A DNA stretch of 35,100 bases, from assembly GCF_002921145.1 (NCBI RefSeq), contig NZ_PQVI01000065.1:13121-48220 (forward strand). Reading direction: 5' to 3'. The notes below the pieces were generated by a model, which was not told the DNA's origin, ran no database searches, and was given only the letters and a program-made list of their open reading frames with translations. The position numbers and the translations under genes were made by a program. Position 1 is the stretch's first letter. Every line of letters begins with the position of its first letter. Positions 18,608-27,887 of the stretch are shown here, one piece after another. This stretch comes from Avibacterium endocarditidis. Its GTDB lineage: Bacteria; Pseudomonadota; Gammaproteobacteria; Enterobacterales; Pasteurellaceae.

Positions 18608-19399
18608 ATGAAAAATATTTCTTTAAAAATGACCGCACTTAGTGTGACCTTATTGGCTTGCCTCACTGCTCAAGGAGCCGTCACTTCAGGCATTTCTAAT
18701 GGTAATGCTGGATTATTGGTATCCAACGAATCTGCTGCACATAATGGTTGGTTCCATTCTGATGAAGGAGGGTTACCTGGTGTGGAAGTTAAAGGTGTCA
18801 GCTCTAAAGTGACGAGCTTTAAATCCTTAACTAAAATTACCAAAAACACCCAATGGATGCGTGCTTTTGGTGGTATTGATAATGATGGCGTAGTTGTGCT
18901 CAAAATGAACAATATGCCAAGCTGGGTACCTGGATTCCATAATAAACTTGGCAACTTTGCGTTCAAAAAAGTGGGTGAGCAAGAGCTGTATTATGGCGAA
19001 TGGGTGGCGCGTGATGCCGATGCGACAAAAGATCGCGTGGTGTATTATGCGGGAAATGATAAAACCGTTGCCTTACCAAAAGGTGGTAAAGCCACTTATA
19101 CTGTAACAGGTATCAATAACAACAATGATCTTAATAAAGGGGTGTTAAAAGGGCAGTTTACCGCTGACTTTAGAAATAAAACCTTAAAAGGGGATATTTC
19201 ACGTCAAGATTTAACAGTAGAAGTTAATGCCAAAATAAAATCAGATGCTAGTTTCTCAGGTTCTGCCAAAGCAAATGGCGTAGTTGATGGAACAAGCCAA
19301 GGACATTTCTTTGGTAAAGATGCTGCGACGTTAGCAGGTTATGCTAAATTTACAGATCACAAATATGACACTGCCTTTGGTGGTAGCAAAAATAAATAA
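18608..19399 (+). CDS. Hemophilin/HphA-like secreted haem-binding protein (Slam substrate)
   Basis: 263 residues with a Sec signal peptide (MKNISLKMTALSVTLLACLT, probable cleavage near AQG/A). The N-terminal domain (about 25-165) resembles hemophilin of Haemophilus haemolyticus and HphA of Acinetobacter; the C-terminal part (about 170-263) has the eight-strand barrel pattern of transferrin-binding-protein-B-like Slam substrates, with GTSQGHFFGKDAATLAGYAK and the end YDTAFGGSK. Several His residues (AAHNGWFH, PGFHNKL) are candidate haem ligands. A Cys at 18 in LLAC could be read as a lipobox, but the -2 Leu is poor, and hemophilins are soluble. ATG at 18608 with AAGGA eight bases upstream is preferred to an upstream in-frame ATG at 18539. 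An uptake signal lies in the signal-peptide region (about 18632). Family assignment is by pattern and context. Confidence 0.78.
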   Translation: MKNISLKMTALSVTLLACLTAQGAVTSGISNGNAGLLVSNESAAHNGWFHSDEGGLPGVEVKGVSSKVTSFKSLTKITKNTQWMRAFGGIDNDGVVVLKMNNMPSWVPGFHNKLGNFAFKKVGEQELYYGEWVARDADATKDRVVYYAGNDKTVALPKGGKATYTVTGINNNNDLNKGVLKGQFTADFRNKTLKGDISRQDLTVEVNAKIKSDASFSGSAKANGVVDGTSQGHFFGKDAATLAGYAKFTDHKYDTAFGGSKNK

Positions 19400-19405
19400 A
19401 TTCAT

Positions 19406-19425
19406 AGGGGGCCTTCCCCCTTTTT
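19406..19425 (+). terminator. Terminator/attenuator between the haemophore and Slam genes
   Basis: AGGGGG (19406-19411) pairs with CCCCCT (19416-19421), loop CCTT, then T tract. It lies seven bases after the haemophore stop and 26 bases before slam, so it should lower slam transcription relative to its cargo. Confidence 0.65.
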
Positions 19426-19451
19426 CCTATTTATATTAGATGTTATAGCCT

Positions 19452-20906
19452 ATGAAAAAATATGTTTTAATTTTGTTGGGCGTTGCCTTTCTTACAGCTT
19501 TGCCAAGCTATGCAGATGAAAATGCAGAACAATCTCTGCAACTATGGCAAGACTCGCAACAAAAAATCAATCAACAACAAAAAGAAGCAGCATTATTCAC
19601 TACCGCAAACCAGCAAGAAAATGAAATCACCTTAGATGGACAATCTTTTTCTGTGGCAAATACTGAAGCCGATGTCGGGCAAGCCCTTTATATTGCGGTA
19701 AATCAGCAACTTTGGCATTATGCAGAAAAATTTTTACTGCAATATCGCCAATTTCCCCAACATAAAAAAGAACTTGTATGGTTTGCTCAAGGAGCACTCG
19801 CCCGTCAACGTGGAGAGTTAGCTAAGGCGGAAACTGAATATCAAAAATTATTACAATCTGAACCTGATTTTTTACGGGGACAATTAGATTTAGCACGCAT
19901 TCTATTTGAAAATAAAAAGAATAAAGAAGCCAGTAAACTGTTTTCTCAGTTTGTTCAAATGCCATTACCCAATGAAGTGAGCACATTATTAAAGGAATAT
20001 TTACAAATTTTAAAAGAGCGAGAGCAATGGCACGGTGGATTACGTGTGGGGTATCGCTATCAAAAAAATATCAATCAATCCTCAGAACATTATCGCTGTC
20101 TGTTATTTTCTGGCACAACTTGCGTCGTTGAACGTGCGGCCCCTAAAGCGATTAACGCAAAAGGTTGGGGATATGAACTCAGCTTAAATAAAAAATTTAA
20201 TTTAATGGGACATCACGGAATAAATATTTATTTCAATAGTGAAGGACAATATTATCCAACGGCTCGACAATATAATGATACCACATTTAAAACTTATATT
20301 GGATATGCTTTTCAAAATGCGAAAAAAGAGCTCATTATTGCTCCACTTTTTGAATATGAATGGTATGCCAATCAGCGTTATTATCACGCTTTTGGGGGGC
20401 ATTTAGAATGGATGCAATCTCTTTTTAAAAAACATTTTCTCAATGTGCAATTTGAACAAAAACATTTGTTTTATAACGCTGGTTACAGTGCGATAGATAA
20501 AGCGGACATTTCTTCTTTATATGCCAGCTGGTATTACACGCCTACCAATAACACTACATTATTTACGGGAGTAGATGGGATATACCGCAAAGTTAAAGAT
20601 AAAACAAATGGCTATCAAATGCTTGGGGCGAGATTCGGACTTTATCATCAATTTAATGACAAAATAAATCTGACCTTACTTGCTTCGATAAAAAATACCC
20701 GCTATTTGCAGCACAATGCTATTTTAGAAACGCAAAGAAAAGATAATCAATTCATTTATCAAGCGATTTTGGCTTTTCCCAATGTGTTTTATAGAAGGGT
20801 AACACCTAATGTAATCGTTAAAAGAACACATAATCGTAGTAATGTAGATTGGCTTTATTCTTATAAGCAAACTGAATTACAATTTAATTTAAGTTTTGTT
20901 TTTTAA
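19452..20906 (+). CDS. Slam-type outer-membrane translocator (TPR + DUF560 barrel)
   Basis: Surface lipoprotein assembly modulator family: moves a partner protein from periplasm to cell surface or medium. Signal peptide MKKYVLILLGVAFLTALPSYA; periplasmic TPR-like helical domain about residues 60-190 (KKELVWFAQGALARQRGELA, FLRGQLDLARILFENKKNKE); then from about 200 a beta-barrel with alternating aromatic strands (WHGGLRVGYRYQKNINQSS, GWGYELSLNKKF, SLYASWYYTPTNNTTLFTG) and terminal Phe (QFNLSFVF). 484 residues, usual for the family. No clear ribosome site precedes ATG 19452. In Acinetobacter and Haemophilus, Slam homologues next to hphA/hpl secrete the haemophore; here the same pairing is seen. 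Intact. Confidence 0.85.
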   Translation: MKKYVLILLGVAFLTALPSYADENAEQSLQLWQDSQQKINQQQKEAALFTTANQQENEITLDGQSFSVANTEADVGQALYIAVNQQLWHYAEKFLLQYRQFPQHKKELVWFAQGALARQRGELAKAETEYQKLLQSEPDFLRGQLDLARILFENKKNKEASKLFSQFVQMPLPNEVSTLLKEYLQILKEREQWHGGLRVGYRYQKNINQSSEHYRCLLFSGTTCVVERAAPKAINAKGWGYELSLNKKFNLMGHHGINIYFNSEGQYYPTARQYNDTTFKTYIGYAFQNAKKELIIAPLFEYEWYANQRYYHAFGGHLEWMQSLFKKHFLNVQFEQKHLFYNAGYSAIDKADISSLYASWYYTPTNNTTLFTGVDGIYRKVKDKTNGYQMLGARFGLYHQFNDKINLTLLASIKNTRYLQHNAILETQRKDNQFIYQAILAFPNVFYRRVTPNVIVKRTHNRSNVDWLYSYKQTELQFNLSFVF

Positions 20907-20926
20907 CCTTACTTTCTCGCATAGAA

Positions 20927-20960
20927 AAAGCAGCGCTAAAAAGGGATTTTAGCGCTTAAA
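20927..20960 (-). terminator. Terminator between slam and prmA
   Basis: AGCGCTAAAA (20932-20941) pairs with TTTTAGCGCT (20947-20956), loop AGGGA. The minus-strand exit has TTTTT, so it best fits the end of prmA; it may also stop slam transcripts. Confidence 0.7.
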
Positions 20961-20962
20961 CC

Positions 20963-21844
20963 CTATTTATGCTTTCCTGCAATACGACACCACTCTTCGC
21001 GGATTGCCACGGGATCAAGGGAAAATTGCTCTTGATAGGCTTCGCAAACAGATTGTGCTTGGCTTTCTAAAATGCCTGATAACCCGAGTTTACCTTGTTT
21101 TTTTACGAGCTGGCTGATGGTTGGTGCGAGTTCTTTTAATGGCCCAGCTAAGATATTGGCCACCACCACATCTGCTTGCAGATCTTGCGGTGCATCTTTG
21201 GCTAAAAAGAGTTGTAGGCGATCGCTCACGCCATTTTGTTCTGCGTTGTTGCGGCTGGCTAAAATAGCTTGCGGATCAATATCAATGCCGATGGCACTTT
21301 TCGCCCCTAATTTCAACGCAGCGATCGCTAAAATCCCCGATCCACAGCCAAAATCAATGACTGTTTTGCCATTCAAATCTAAGCTATCGAGCCATTCTAA
21401 ACAGAGTGCGGTGGTGGGGTGCGTGCCAGTTCCAAAAGCCAAGCCGGGATCGAGCATCACGTTCACCGCATTTTCATCAGGCACTTCACGCCAGCTTGGG
21501 CAAATCCATAAGCGTTTGCCAAACTGCATTGGGTGGAAATTATCCATCCATTCACGTTCCCAATCTTTATCTTCAATTTGTTCAATTTTATAAGCGGTTT
21601 CTTCGCTTAAATGCCCCGCACTTTTCAGCAAGCTGACAATTTGTTGCATATCGGTTTCCGCGTCAAATAAGGCGATAACATCGGTGTTGCCCCACAGACG
21701 GGTTTCCCCAGGGAGCGGTTCAAAAATCGGGGTGTCTTGGCTATCCATAAAGGTTACCGAAACTGAACCGATTTCTTCTAAATAATCACTGATCGTTTCC
21801 GCTTGTTGATTAGTACTATTAATGCGGATTTGAACCCAAGCCAT
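20963..21844 (-). CDS. prmA: Ribosomal protein L11 methyltransferase
   Basis: SAM-dependent enzyme that trimethylates ribosomal protein L11. 293 residues, same as E. coli. The N-terminal substrate domain begins [20 protein letters not shown]; the methyltransferase domain has [20 protein letters not shown], the SAM-binding [25 protein letters not shown] and [12 protein letters not shown]. It follows panF by 17 bases in a yhdT-panF-prmA run as in E. coli. In related genomes dusB-fis comes next; here the haem island intervenes. Confidence 0.96.
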   Translation of the reverse strand: MAWVQIRINSTNQQAETISDYLEEIGSVSVTFMDSQDTPIFEPLPGETRLWGNTDVIALFDAETDMQQIVSLLKSAGHLSEETAYKIEQIEDKDWEREWMDNFHPMQFGKRLWICPSWREVPDENAVNVMLDPGLAFGTGTHPTTALCLEWLDSLDLNGKTVIDFGCGSGILAIAALKLGAKSAIGIDIDPQAILASRNNAEQNGVSDRLQLFLAKDAPQDLQADVVVANILAGPLKELAPTISQLVKKQGKLGLSGILESQAQSVCEAYQEQFSLDPVAIREEWCRIAGKHK

Positions 21845-21861
21845 AATTTTTCCTTCTTAGT

Positions 21862-23288
21862 TTATTTTGTTGCGTTTTCACCAAATTTGTTGCCGATCAA
21901 AAAGGCAATTAAGCCAAACAATAAAGACGGCACAATGGCGTGAAAATCAAACAGTTTAATACTTGCGGCCGTTAAGCCCACATAGCTGCCCAAGCCCACC
22001 ACCATTGAGCAAATTGCGCCAACGGCATTAGCTTTTTGCCAATATAGCCCCAGCACGATTACCCATAAAAAGGCAGCTTCCAAGCCCCCAAAGGCGAAAA
22101 GGTTGAGCCAGATGATCATTTGGGGTGGATTTAACGCAGCTAAGATCAAAAGTGCGGTCAAAATTAGCGTGATTATTGAAGAAATCCAGCTAATTTTTTC
22201 TGATTTTGTGCCATTGCTGGCTTGGCGCTGAGATATAAATCCTTCACAAAAATTGATGATGATTGAATCAGTTGCGCGTCAATGGTGGACATAATGGCAG
22301 ACATTGGCGCAGCAAGGAAAATCCCTGCCACAATCGGCGGTAGCACTTGCAACATTAAGGTTGGGATCACCTGATCTGGCACCTCTAAGGTAGGCAGAAT
22401 AGCACGCCCTAATGCTCCCGAAAGGTGCATACCCAGCATCACTAAAGCCAGTACCACTGTGCCGATTAACATTCCGTTATGCAAGGCTTTGCTGTCTTTA
22501 AACGCCATACAACGCACCGCAGTGTGTGGCAGGCCTACCACGCCAAAGCAGACTAAAATCCAGAAAGAGGCCATAAACTGAAAGCCGAACATATCATTTG
22601 GCCCATAAGGGCTAGTTAAGTGCGGATCAATTTCGTTAAGTTTTTGCACCGCACTTTCTACTCCGCCTGCAGCATAAATGGTCGCGCCGAGCAAAATGAT
22701 CGTGCCAAGAATCATCACCATTCCTTGAATGGTATCGGTTAGCACCACGGCACGAAATCCGCCAATAAAGGTGTAAAGCCCCACGGTAACGGCAAAAATC
22801 AGTAGCGCATTGGTATAGCTAATGCCAATGGTAGTTTCTAACAAGCGCGCACCACCGATAAATTGCACCGTCATTGCGGCAAAAAAGGCGATGAGCAAGG
22901 CGATACAAGAAATCCAAACCAAATATTTATTTTTGTAACGATAAAGCAATAAGTCATTGATCGTTAAGGCTTTACTTTCACGCGAGAGCAAGGCGAACTT
23001 TTTCCCAAGCACGCCTAATGCCAGCCATACCGCAGGCACTTGAATCATTGCAAGCAACACCCAGCCTAAGCCAAATTTATACGCCGCACCTGGGCCGCCC
23101 ACAAAAGAGCTAGCACTGGCATAGGTGGAAGCAGTGGTCATCGCTAGCACAAAGCCGGTCATTGAGCGGTTACCCACATAATATTCTGTTAAAAAATCCC
23201 CTTTGGAACGTTTTGTATAAGCATAAATCGCCGCGCCAAACACAAAGGCAAGATAAATCACTAGGGGGAAAATAATGCCAAGATTCAT
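21862..23288 (-). pseudogene. panF: Sodium/pantothenate symporter PanF; one frameshift as read
   Basis: Inner-membrane sodium:solute symporter that imports pantothenate, the coenzyme A precursor. The N-terminal 371 residues are typical: YYVGNRSMTGFVLAMTTAST, FVGGPGAAYKFGLGW and TAVRCMAFKDSKALHNG. The frame breaks at 22194-22199, where the complement has six A; a seventh gives NQKKISWISSIITLILTALL and runs into the remaining helices. Restored length 475 residues (E. coli 483). As read the last three helices are lost. Two uptake signals lie inside (about 22151 and 22648). Confidence 0.92.
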
Positions 23289-23305
23289 TGTTCCAATATC
23301 CTTAT

Positions 23306-23578
23306 TTAACGTCCTTGCTCAGTGTCCTTGTTTTCTGGCTCAATATTTTCTAAATCAATCTCTTGATAGACGATTTTTACCACCCAATAAGCCACCACAA
23401 TAAATAGCACGGGCAAATAAATACAGGCTAGCTCAAACCAAAGCGGAAAGCCCAAAGGCCCTTGCTGCCCTTTTGGCAAATAAGCACATAAACACCAGCC
23501 CAGAACATAAAGCAAGGTCAAGCCAAATGCCCAACGCGCTTCTTTTGTCGCTTGCTGATAACGAGAATGTTGTTTCAT
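23306..23578 (-). CDS. yhdT: YhdT family membrane protein
   Basis: Small inner-membrane protein of unknown function (DUF997), nearly always placed between accC and panF. From the ATG at 23578 it has 90 residues with two hydrophobic helices (FGLTLLYVLGWCLCAYL and LACIYLPVLFIVVAYWVV) and an acidic C-terminus. ATG 23578 is chosen because MKQHSRYQQATKEARWA fits the family; the open frame upstream has no start with a ribosome site. AGGAG lies rather far (13 bases) upstream. It ends 17 bases before panF, so the two are co-transcribed; it may assist PanF, which is inference. Confidence 0.85.
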   Translation of the reverse strand: MKQHSRYQQATKEARWAFGLTLLYVLGWCLCAYLPKGQQGPLGFPLWFELACIYLPVLFIVVAYWVVKIVYQEIDLENIEPENKDTEQGR

Positions 23579-23616
23579 AGTGTGAGTTGCACTCCTGTAT
23601 TTTTCACCTTTATTGC

Positions 23617-23670
23617 TAGCAAAATCGAGGGCGAACCTCGTTGTTCGCCCGCGTCTAATCTTAGCAAAAT
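23617..23670. repeat. GC-rich hairpin bounded by 9-base direct repeats, yhdT leader
   Basis: GGGCGAAC (23629-23636) pairs with GTTCGCCC (23643-23650). CGAGG (23626-23630) and CCTCG (23636-23640) can form a competing stem. The block is flanked by two copies of TAGCAAAAT (23617-23625 and 23662-23670) in an AT-rich region. No other feature explains it. Confidence 0.4.
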
Positions 23671-23823
23671 ATATCGACAAAAATCACCTTAAATATGTTG
23701 AAAATTGTCGGTTAATCGTTATTGCTTTTGAGCAAGAAAAGAGATTGCTAGGAATATTTCTCGCCAAAATAATTTCACAATTTTGCACCGCTCTTTTATA
23801 CAAAATAAAGAAAAAATGCCGCA

Positions 23824-23852
23824 ATAAAAAAGGCGTTATCTAAAACGCCTTT
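23824..23852 (-). terminator. Terminator of accBC
   Basis: On the minus strand AAAGGCGTT pairs with AACGCCTTT around a 6-base loop (23829-23852) and is followed by TTTTTT, 16 bases after the accC stop. It separates accBC from yhdT-panF-prmA. Confidence 0.8.
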
Positions 23853-23868
23853 CGATCAAATAATGCAA

Positions 23869-25213
23869 TTAATCGTGCATTCCTAATTTCTTCTCCAAAT
23901 AGTGGATATTTGTGCCACCGTTTTGGAAGTTTTCATCGGATAGGATCAATTCGTGCAATGGAATATTGGTTTTAATTCCGCTGATAATGGTTTCAGCCAA
24001 GGCATTTTGCATACGGCGAATGGCCACTTCACGGGTATCCCCATAGGTGATTAATTTGGCAATCATTGAATCATAATGCGGTGGCACGCTGTATCCTGTG
24101 TAAATATGCGAATCCCAACGCACGCCTAAACCACCCGGTGCGTGTAAATGTTCGATTTTACCTGGTGAAGGTAAGAAGCTCTTCGGATCTTCCGCATTGA
24201 TACGACATTCAATGGCGTGGCCGCGCACTTTAATGTCTTCTTGTTTGATAGAAAGCGGTAGGCCTGAAGCGATTAATAATTGCTCTTTCACCAAATCCAC
24301 GCCGGTAATCATCTCAGTTACAGGGTGTTCTACTTGAATACGGGTGTTCATTTCGATGAAGTAAAACTCACCGTTTTCATATAAGAATTCAAATGTCCCC
24401 GCACCACGATAGCCAATTTCCACACAGGCTTTAGCACAACGTGAACCAATATCACGGCGCATTTCTTCGGTAATACCTGGTGCTGGCGCTTCTTCCACCA
24501 CTTTTTGATGACGGCGTTGCATTGAACAATCGCGCTCTGCTAAATAAACCGCATTGCCGTGCGTATCTGCTAACACTTGGATTTCAATATGGCGTGGATT
24601 TTCTAAATATTTTTCCATATAAACCATATCGTTGTTAAATGCCGCTTTGGCTTCCGCTTTGGTCATCGCGATGGATTCTTCTAAAGAATTTTCATCACGC
24701 ACCACGCGCATACCACGACCGCCGCCGCCGCCAGAGGCTTTGATGATCACAGGATACCCAATGCGTTTAGCGATTTCTTGTTTTCTTCATATCGCTGCCA
24801 ACAGGGCCATCTGAACCCGGTACGCAAGGCACGCCGGCTTTTTTCATTGCGTTAATGGCAGACACTTTATCCCCCATTAAACGGATTACGTCCGCAGTAG
24901 GGCCAATAAAGGTGAAGCCTGAGCGTTCCACTTGCTCGGCAAAATCAGCATTTTCAGACAAAAAGCCATAACCTGGGTGAACTGCGTCCGCGCCTGTCAC
25001 TTCTGCCGCAGCAATAATCGCAGGGATATTCAAATAACTTTTGGTTGAAGGCGCGGGGCCAATACAAACGGTTTGATCTGCCAATAAAACGTGTTTGAGA
25101 TCGCGATCAGCGGTGGAATGCACCGCCACAGTTTTAATGCCTAGCTCTTTACAAGCACGCAAAATGCGTAACGCAATTTCTCCACGATTGGCAATAACAA
25201 CTTTTTCTAGCAT
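23869..25213 (-). pseudogene. accC: Acetyl-CoA carboxylase biotin carboxylase subunit; frameshift as read
   Basis: ATP-grasp enzyme that carboxylates biotin on AccB, the first step of fatty acid synthesis; normally essential. N-terminal part: [56 protein letters not shown]-terminal part: [16 protein letters not shown] (ATP-grasp loop), [58 protein letters not shown]. They are separated at about 24774-24788, where the complement reads AAGAAAACAAGAAATC. Two added A give [14 protein letters not shown] and 448 residues; removing one A gives [13 protein letters not shown] and 447. Both restore a normal protein, so the exact error is undecided. Because AccC is essential, a sequence error is the best explanation. 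Confidence 0.94.
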
Positions 25214-25270
25214 AAGAATTATCTCTTAGAATTGTAAGGCGAAGCCGCGCTCCGCCTAAATAGAAATGAA

Positions 25271-25732
25271 TTATTCGATAACGATTAACGGCTCGTCAAA
25301 CTCAACCGGTTCACCGTCATTAATTAAGATCGCTTTTACCACACCTGCTTTGTCAGCTTCAATGCGGTTCATCATTTTCATTGCTTCAACAATACAAAGG
25401 GCATCGCCCACTTTCACGGTCTGTCCCACTTCAACAAATGGTTTGGCATCTGGGCTTGGGCTGCGATAGAACGTTCCCACCATTGGTGAACGCACTTGAT
25501 GACCTGATACTTCCGTAACCGCTGGCACTTCTGCTACTGGGGTTGGTTGTGTAACTGCTGGGGTTGTAGGCTGTGCAACAGGGGCAACACTTGGTACGGT
25601 ATATTGCACCGCAGTGGCTGAAGGTGAACCACGATTAATGCGAACAGATTCCTCGCCTTCAGAAATTTCAAGCTCCATAATGCCTGATTCTTCAACTAAT
25701 TCGATGAGTTTTTTAATTTTACGAATATCCAT
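25271..25732 (-). CDS. accB: Acetyl-CoA carboxylase biotin carboxyl carrier protein
   Basis: Carries biotin between AccC and the carboxyltransferase. 153 residues: N-terminal helix [20 protein letters not shown], a Pro/Ala/Thr-rich flexible linker (about 45-75), and the biotinyl domain ending near the C-terminus with the biotinylated Lys in [31 protein letters not shown] is the conserved thumb region. Intact; accC follows 57 bases downstream. Confidence 0.97.
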   Translation of the reverse strand: MDIRKIKKLIELVEESGIMELEISEGEESVRINRGSPSATAVQYTVPSVAPVAQPTTPAVTQPTPVAEVPAVTEVSGHQVRSPMVGTFYRSPSPDAKPFVEVGQTVKVGDALCIVEAMKMMNRIEADKAGVVKAILINDGEPVEFDEPLIVIE

Positions 25733-25760
25733 AGTTTTTTCCTAAAATGTGAATATTTTT

Positions 25761-25793
25761 CACCGCACTTTATGGCTAACACAAAGTGCGGTG
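25761..25793. repeat. Inverted uptake-signal pair between aroQ and accB
   Basis: CACCGCACTTT (25761-25771) and AAAGTGCGGTG (25783-25793) form a perfect stem with an 11-base loop. The T run is on the plus-strand side, where no gene ends, so its terminator value for aroQ is doubtful. Confidence 0.6.
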
Positions 25794-25884
25794 GTTTTTA
25801 AACTTAAATTTCCGTGGCAAAGATTACCTGAAAACGATCCTTTTTGCGATAAAATTCTGTCAATTTCGCGAAATTTTCGGCAAA

Positions 25885-26337
25885 TTATGCCTTATTTGCT
25901 AAATATTGTCGCGCATAATGGAAAGCAAATTCATAGCCTTGCGCACCTAATCCGCAAATCACGCCTTCTGCCACATCACTAAAATAAGAATGATGACGGA
26001 ACGGCTCACGTTTATGCACATTAGACAAATGCACTTCCACAAAAGGAATAGCGACAGCCAGCAAAGCATCACGCAGCGCAACACTGGTGTGCGTATAAGC
26101 CGCGGGATTAATAATAATAAAATCCACCTGTTGGAAACTTTGATGAATTTTATCGATCAATTTTTCTTCGCTGTTCGCTTGAAAGCAGGTTAATTCAATT
26201 TGATGTGCGGCTGCAAGATCCTGCATTCGTTGCTCAATGGCGGGCAAAGAAAGACTGCCATAATGCTTTGGCTCACGTTTGCCTAGCATATTCAAATTCG
26301 GGCCATTAAGTAACAAAATTCGTGCAGATGCTGACAT
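25885..26337 (-). CDS. aroQ: 3-dehydroquinate dehydratase, type II
   Basis: Third step of the shikimate pathway, dehydroquinate to dehydroshikimate. 150 residues, standard for the dodecameric type II enzyme. Motifs: [20 protein letters not shown] (with the catalytic Tyr in HYG), [55 protein letters not shown] with the catalytic His/Arg cluster, and [11 protein letters not shown]. Upstream of accBC, as in E. coli. A TATAAT on the minus strand (26368-26373) about 30 bases upstream is a likely -10, without a clear -35. Confidence 0.97.
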   Translation of the reverse strand: MSASARILLLNGPNLNMLGKREPKHYGSLSLPAIEQRMQDLAAAHQIELTCFQANSEEKLIDKIHQSFQQVDFIIINPAAYTHTSVALRDALLAVAIPFVEVHLSNVHKREPFRHHSYFSDVAEGVICGLGAQGYEFAFHYARQYLANKA

Positions 26338-26426
26338 AATTAATCCTTTTCCCTTTAACTTGTTGCATTATAATGATTTTTCTAAAAATTGCCGTTGCCT
26401 TATGGCTGGTCGAACCAATGCAAATT

Positions 26427-27419
26427 TTAATCCATATTCACTTTGACGATATTTTCGCTGTTCAGTTCCAATAATGGTAACGTTGAACCTTGCCACGGGC
26501 GAATAAGCTGATATTGCATAAGATCTAACGTATCCAAGCCCGGCGTGGTATCTGGCGTGTAACGCTGTGCAATGCGAGCCAGTTGGGTTAACCCAAAACT
26601 GCTTTCTAAAGATGAGCTGATCACCGCCATAATGCCTTGTTGATGGGCCTGTTCAATCAGTTCAACACAACGCGCAAGGCTGCCCACTAGAGTCGGTTTA
26701 ATAATAATCGCCGCTAAGTGCGGTTCTTTTTTCACTTGAAAATTTGGCTCGCGCACGCTTTCGTCCCACGCGATAGCAATGCCTGTTTCAGCGGCGAACT
26801 GACGGCTTTCTTCAGGGGTTTTGCAAGGCTCTTCCAAAAATTGAATACGCCTACGATGTTCAGGCTTAATATATTTGGCAAACAGCTGCGCTTTCGCTGG
26901 TGTCCAAGCACGGTTGGCATCTAAACGAAGTTTTAAATCGGGAATGGCTTCTAAAAACATATCCGCGATTAAGCCATCACGATTTGCCTCATATAACCCT
27001 ACTTTAATTTTTGCTACTTTTTCCCCTTCGAGCTGATCTAGCTCTGCATAAAGCTCATCAGGATCGCCATAGCAAAGGGGCGCTGTGCGGTAATTTCCTT
27101 GCTCCGGCAATTCGCCTTTCATTTCTGCCAAGGCACAACTTAGCCCAAACGCCACGGAAGGATAAAGCCCCTCAAGGGATAATTTTTGATTTTGACTGCG
27201 TGCCACGTCCCAATCTTTTAGCCACTGCTTGGCTTGGGCTTCTGCCTGTTCAAGAGTTTCTTGGCTAAATTCAGGCAGTGGAGCAATTTCCCCCCACCCC
27301 TCGTGTTCGCCACAACGAATTTGCACTAGCAACCCTTCACGCAATTTCAAAAAGCGATTGCGCAGCACCACTTGGGAATCCATCGGAATTTGGTAACGAT
27401 AAAGTTGATAAGAACGCAT
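26427..27419 (-). CDS. menC: o-Succinylbenzoate synthase
   Basis: Enolase-superfamily enzyme that dehydrates SHCHC to o-succinylbenzoate in menaquinone synthesis. 330 residues. Catalytic features: KIKVG (general-base Lys), the metal ligands in [16 protein letters not shown] and AWDESV, and the second Lys in [19 protein letters not shown] is also conserved. An uptake signal lies at about 26715. It starts 24 bases after the small membrane protein gene, so it is probably transcribed from the hepT promoter region, perhaps from menB upstream. Confidence 0.95.
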   Translation of the reverse strand: MRSYQLYRYQIPMDSQVVLRNRFLKLREGLLVQIRCGEHEGWGEIAPLPEFSQETLEQAEAQAKQWLKDWDVARSQNQKLSLEGLYPSVAFGLSCALAEMKGELPEQGNYRTAPLCYGDPDELYAELDQLEGEKVAKIKVGLYEANRDGLIADMFLEAIPDLKLRLDANRAWTPAKAQLFAKYIKPEHRRRIQFLEEPCKTPEESRQFAAETGIAIAWDESVREPNFQVKKEPHLAAIIIKPTLVGSLARCVELIEQAHQQGIMAVISSSLESSFGLTQLARIAQRYTPDTTPGLDTLDLMQYQLIRPWQGSTLPLLELNSENIVKVNMD

Positions 27420-27443
27420 TATGTTTCTCCTTGAGTATGGGGG

Positions 27444-27887
27444 TTACAGGCAAATTTTTTTAATGACAATCAGCAGAACGCTGATGAGCAAAAGGATAAA
27501 AGAAAGCAACAAGCCCGTGATGAGTGTCGCAAATAAACTATGCCAAAAGGGGGGAATCAGCCCTTTGAAAAAGCCTTCCAGCACGGCTAAGGCAAGGAAG
27601 CCACAAAAAAATTCGATAGAAAAATGGAAAAATACCGTACCTTGCAACAGGGCTTTCAGCCAACTACTTTGACGCAATGCCTTGTGCCATTGTAATTGAT
27701 TACGGCGAAGTAATTGATAATCGACAAAGGTGTAAAAAGCGATAAAGCACAACACCCCCACTACCATTCCGAGTACAGACATCACATCACTCGCCACCAA
27801 TAGCCCGAAGAAAAAGCACAACGCCGCATTCAGACCAACCACTCCCGTCCAAAATAACACGAGTTTTTTAAGTGAAATAGTTTGCAT
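27444..27887 (-). CDS. Small four-helix membrane protein, function unknown
   Basis: 147 residues, very hydrophobic, with about four transmembrane segments (roughly 9-30, 34-54, 78-102 and 115-141), a basic middle segment (LLRRNQLQWHKALRQSSW) and a basic C-terminus (VIKKICL). I do not recognise the family. Its ATG overlaps the stop of the MNT nucleotidyltransferase gene by one base (TAATG), so its translation is coupled to the toxin-antitoxin pair; menC follows at 24 bases. It may belong functionally to the HEPN/MNT unit, or only share the operon. Confidence 0.7.
   Translation of the reverse strand: MQTISLKKLVLFWTGVVGLNAALCFFFGLLVASDVMSVLGMVVGVLCFIAFYTFVDYQLLRRNQLQWHKALRQSSWLKALLQGTVFFHFSIEFFCGFLALAVLEGFFKGLIPPFWHSLFATLITGLLLSFILLLISVLLIVIKKICL

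Noticed and set aside
18608-18664. Lipoprotein signal (LLAC) in the haemophore
   Set aside because: The -2 Leu is unfavourable, the signal-peptidase I site downstream is reasonable, and the hemophilin family is soluble. Not fully excluded.
21072-21593. 173-codon plus-strand frame inside prmA
   Set aside because: Antisense to the SAM-binding core of PrmA; no start signal, no domain.
24767-24800. Programmed ribosomal frameshift in accC
   Set aside because: The A-rich site is not followed by a stimulatory structure, accC is not known to shift frame, and similar A-run breaks affect many unrelated genes here.
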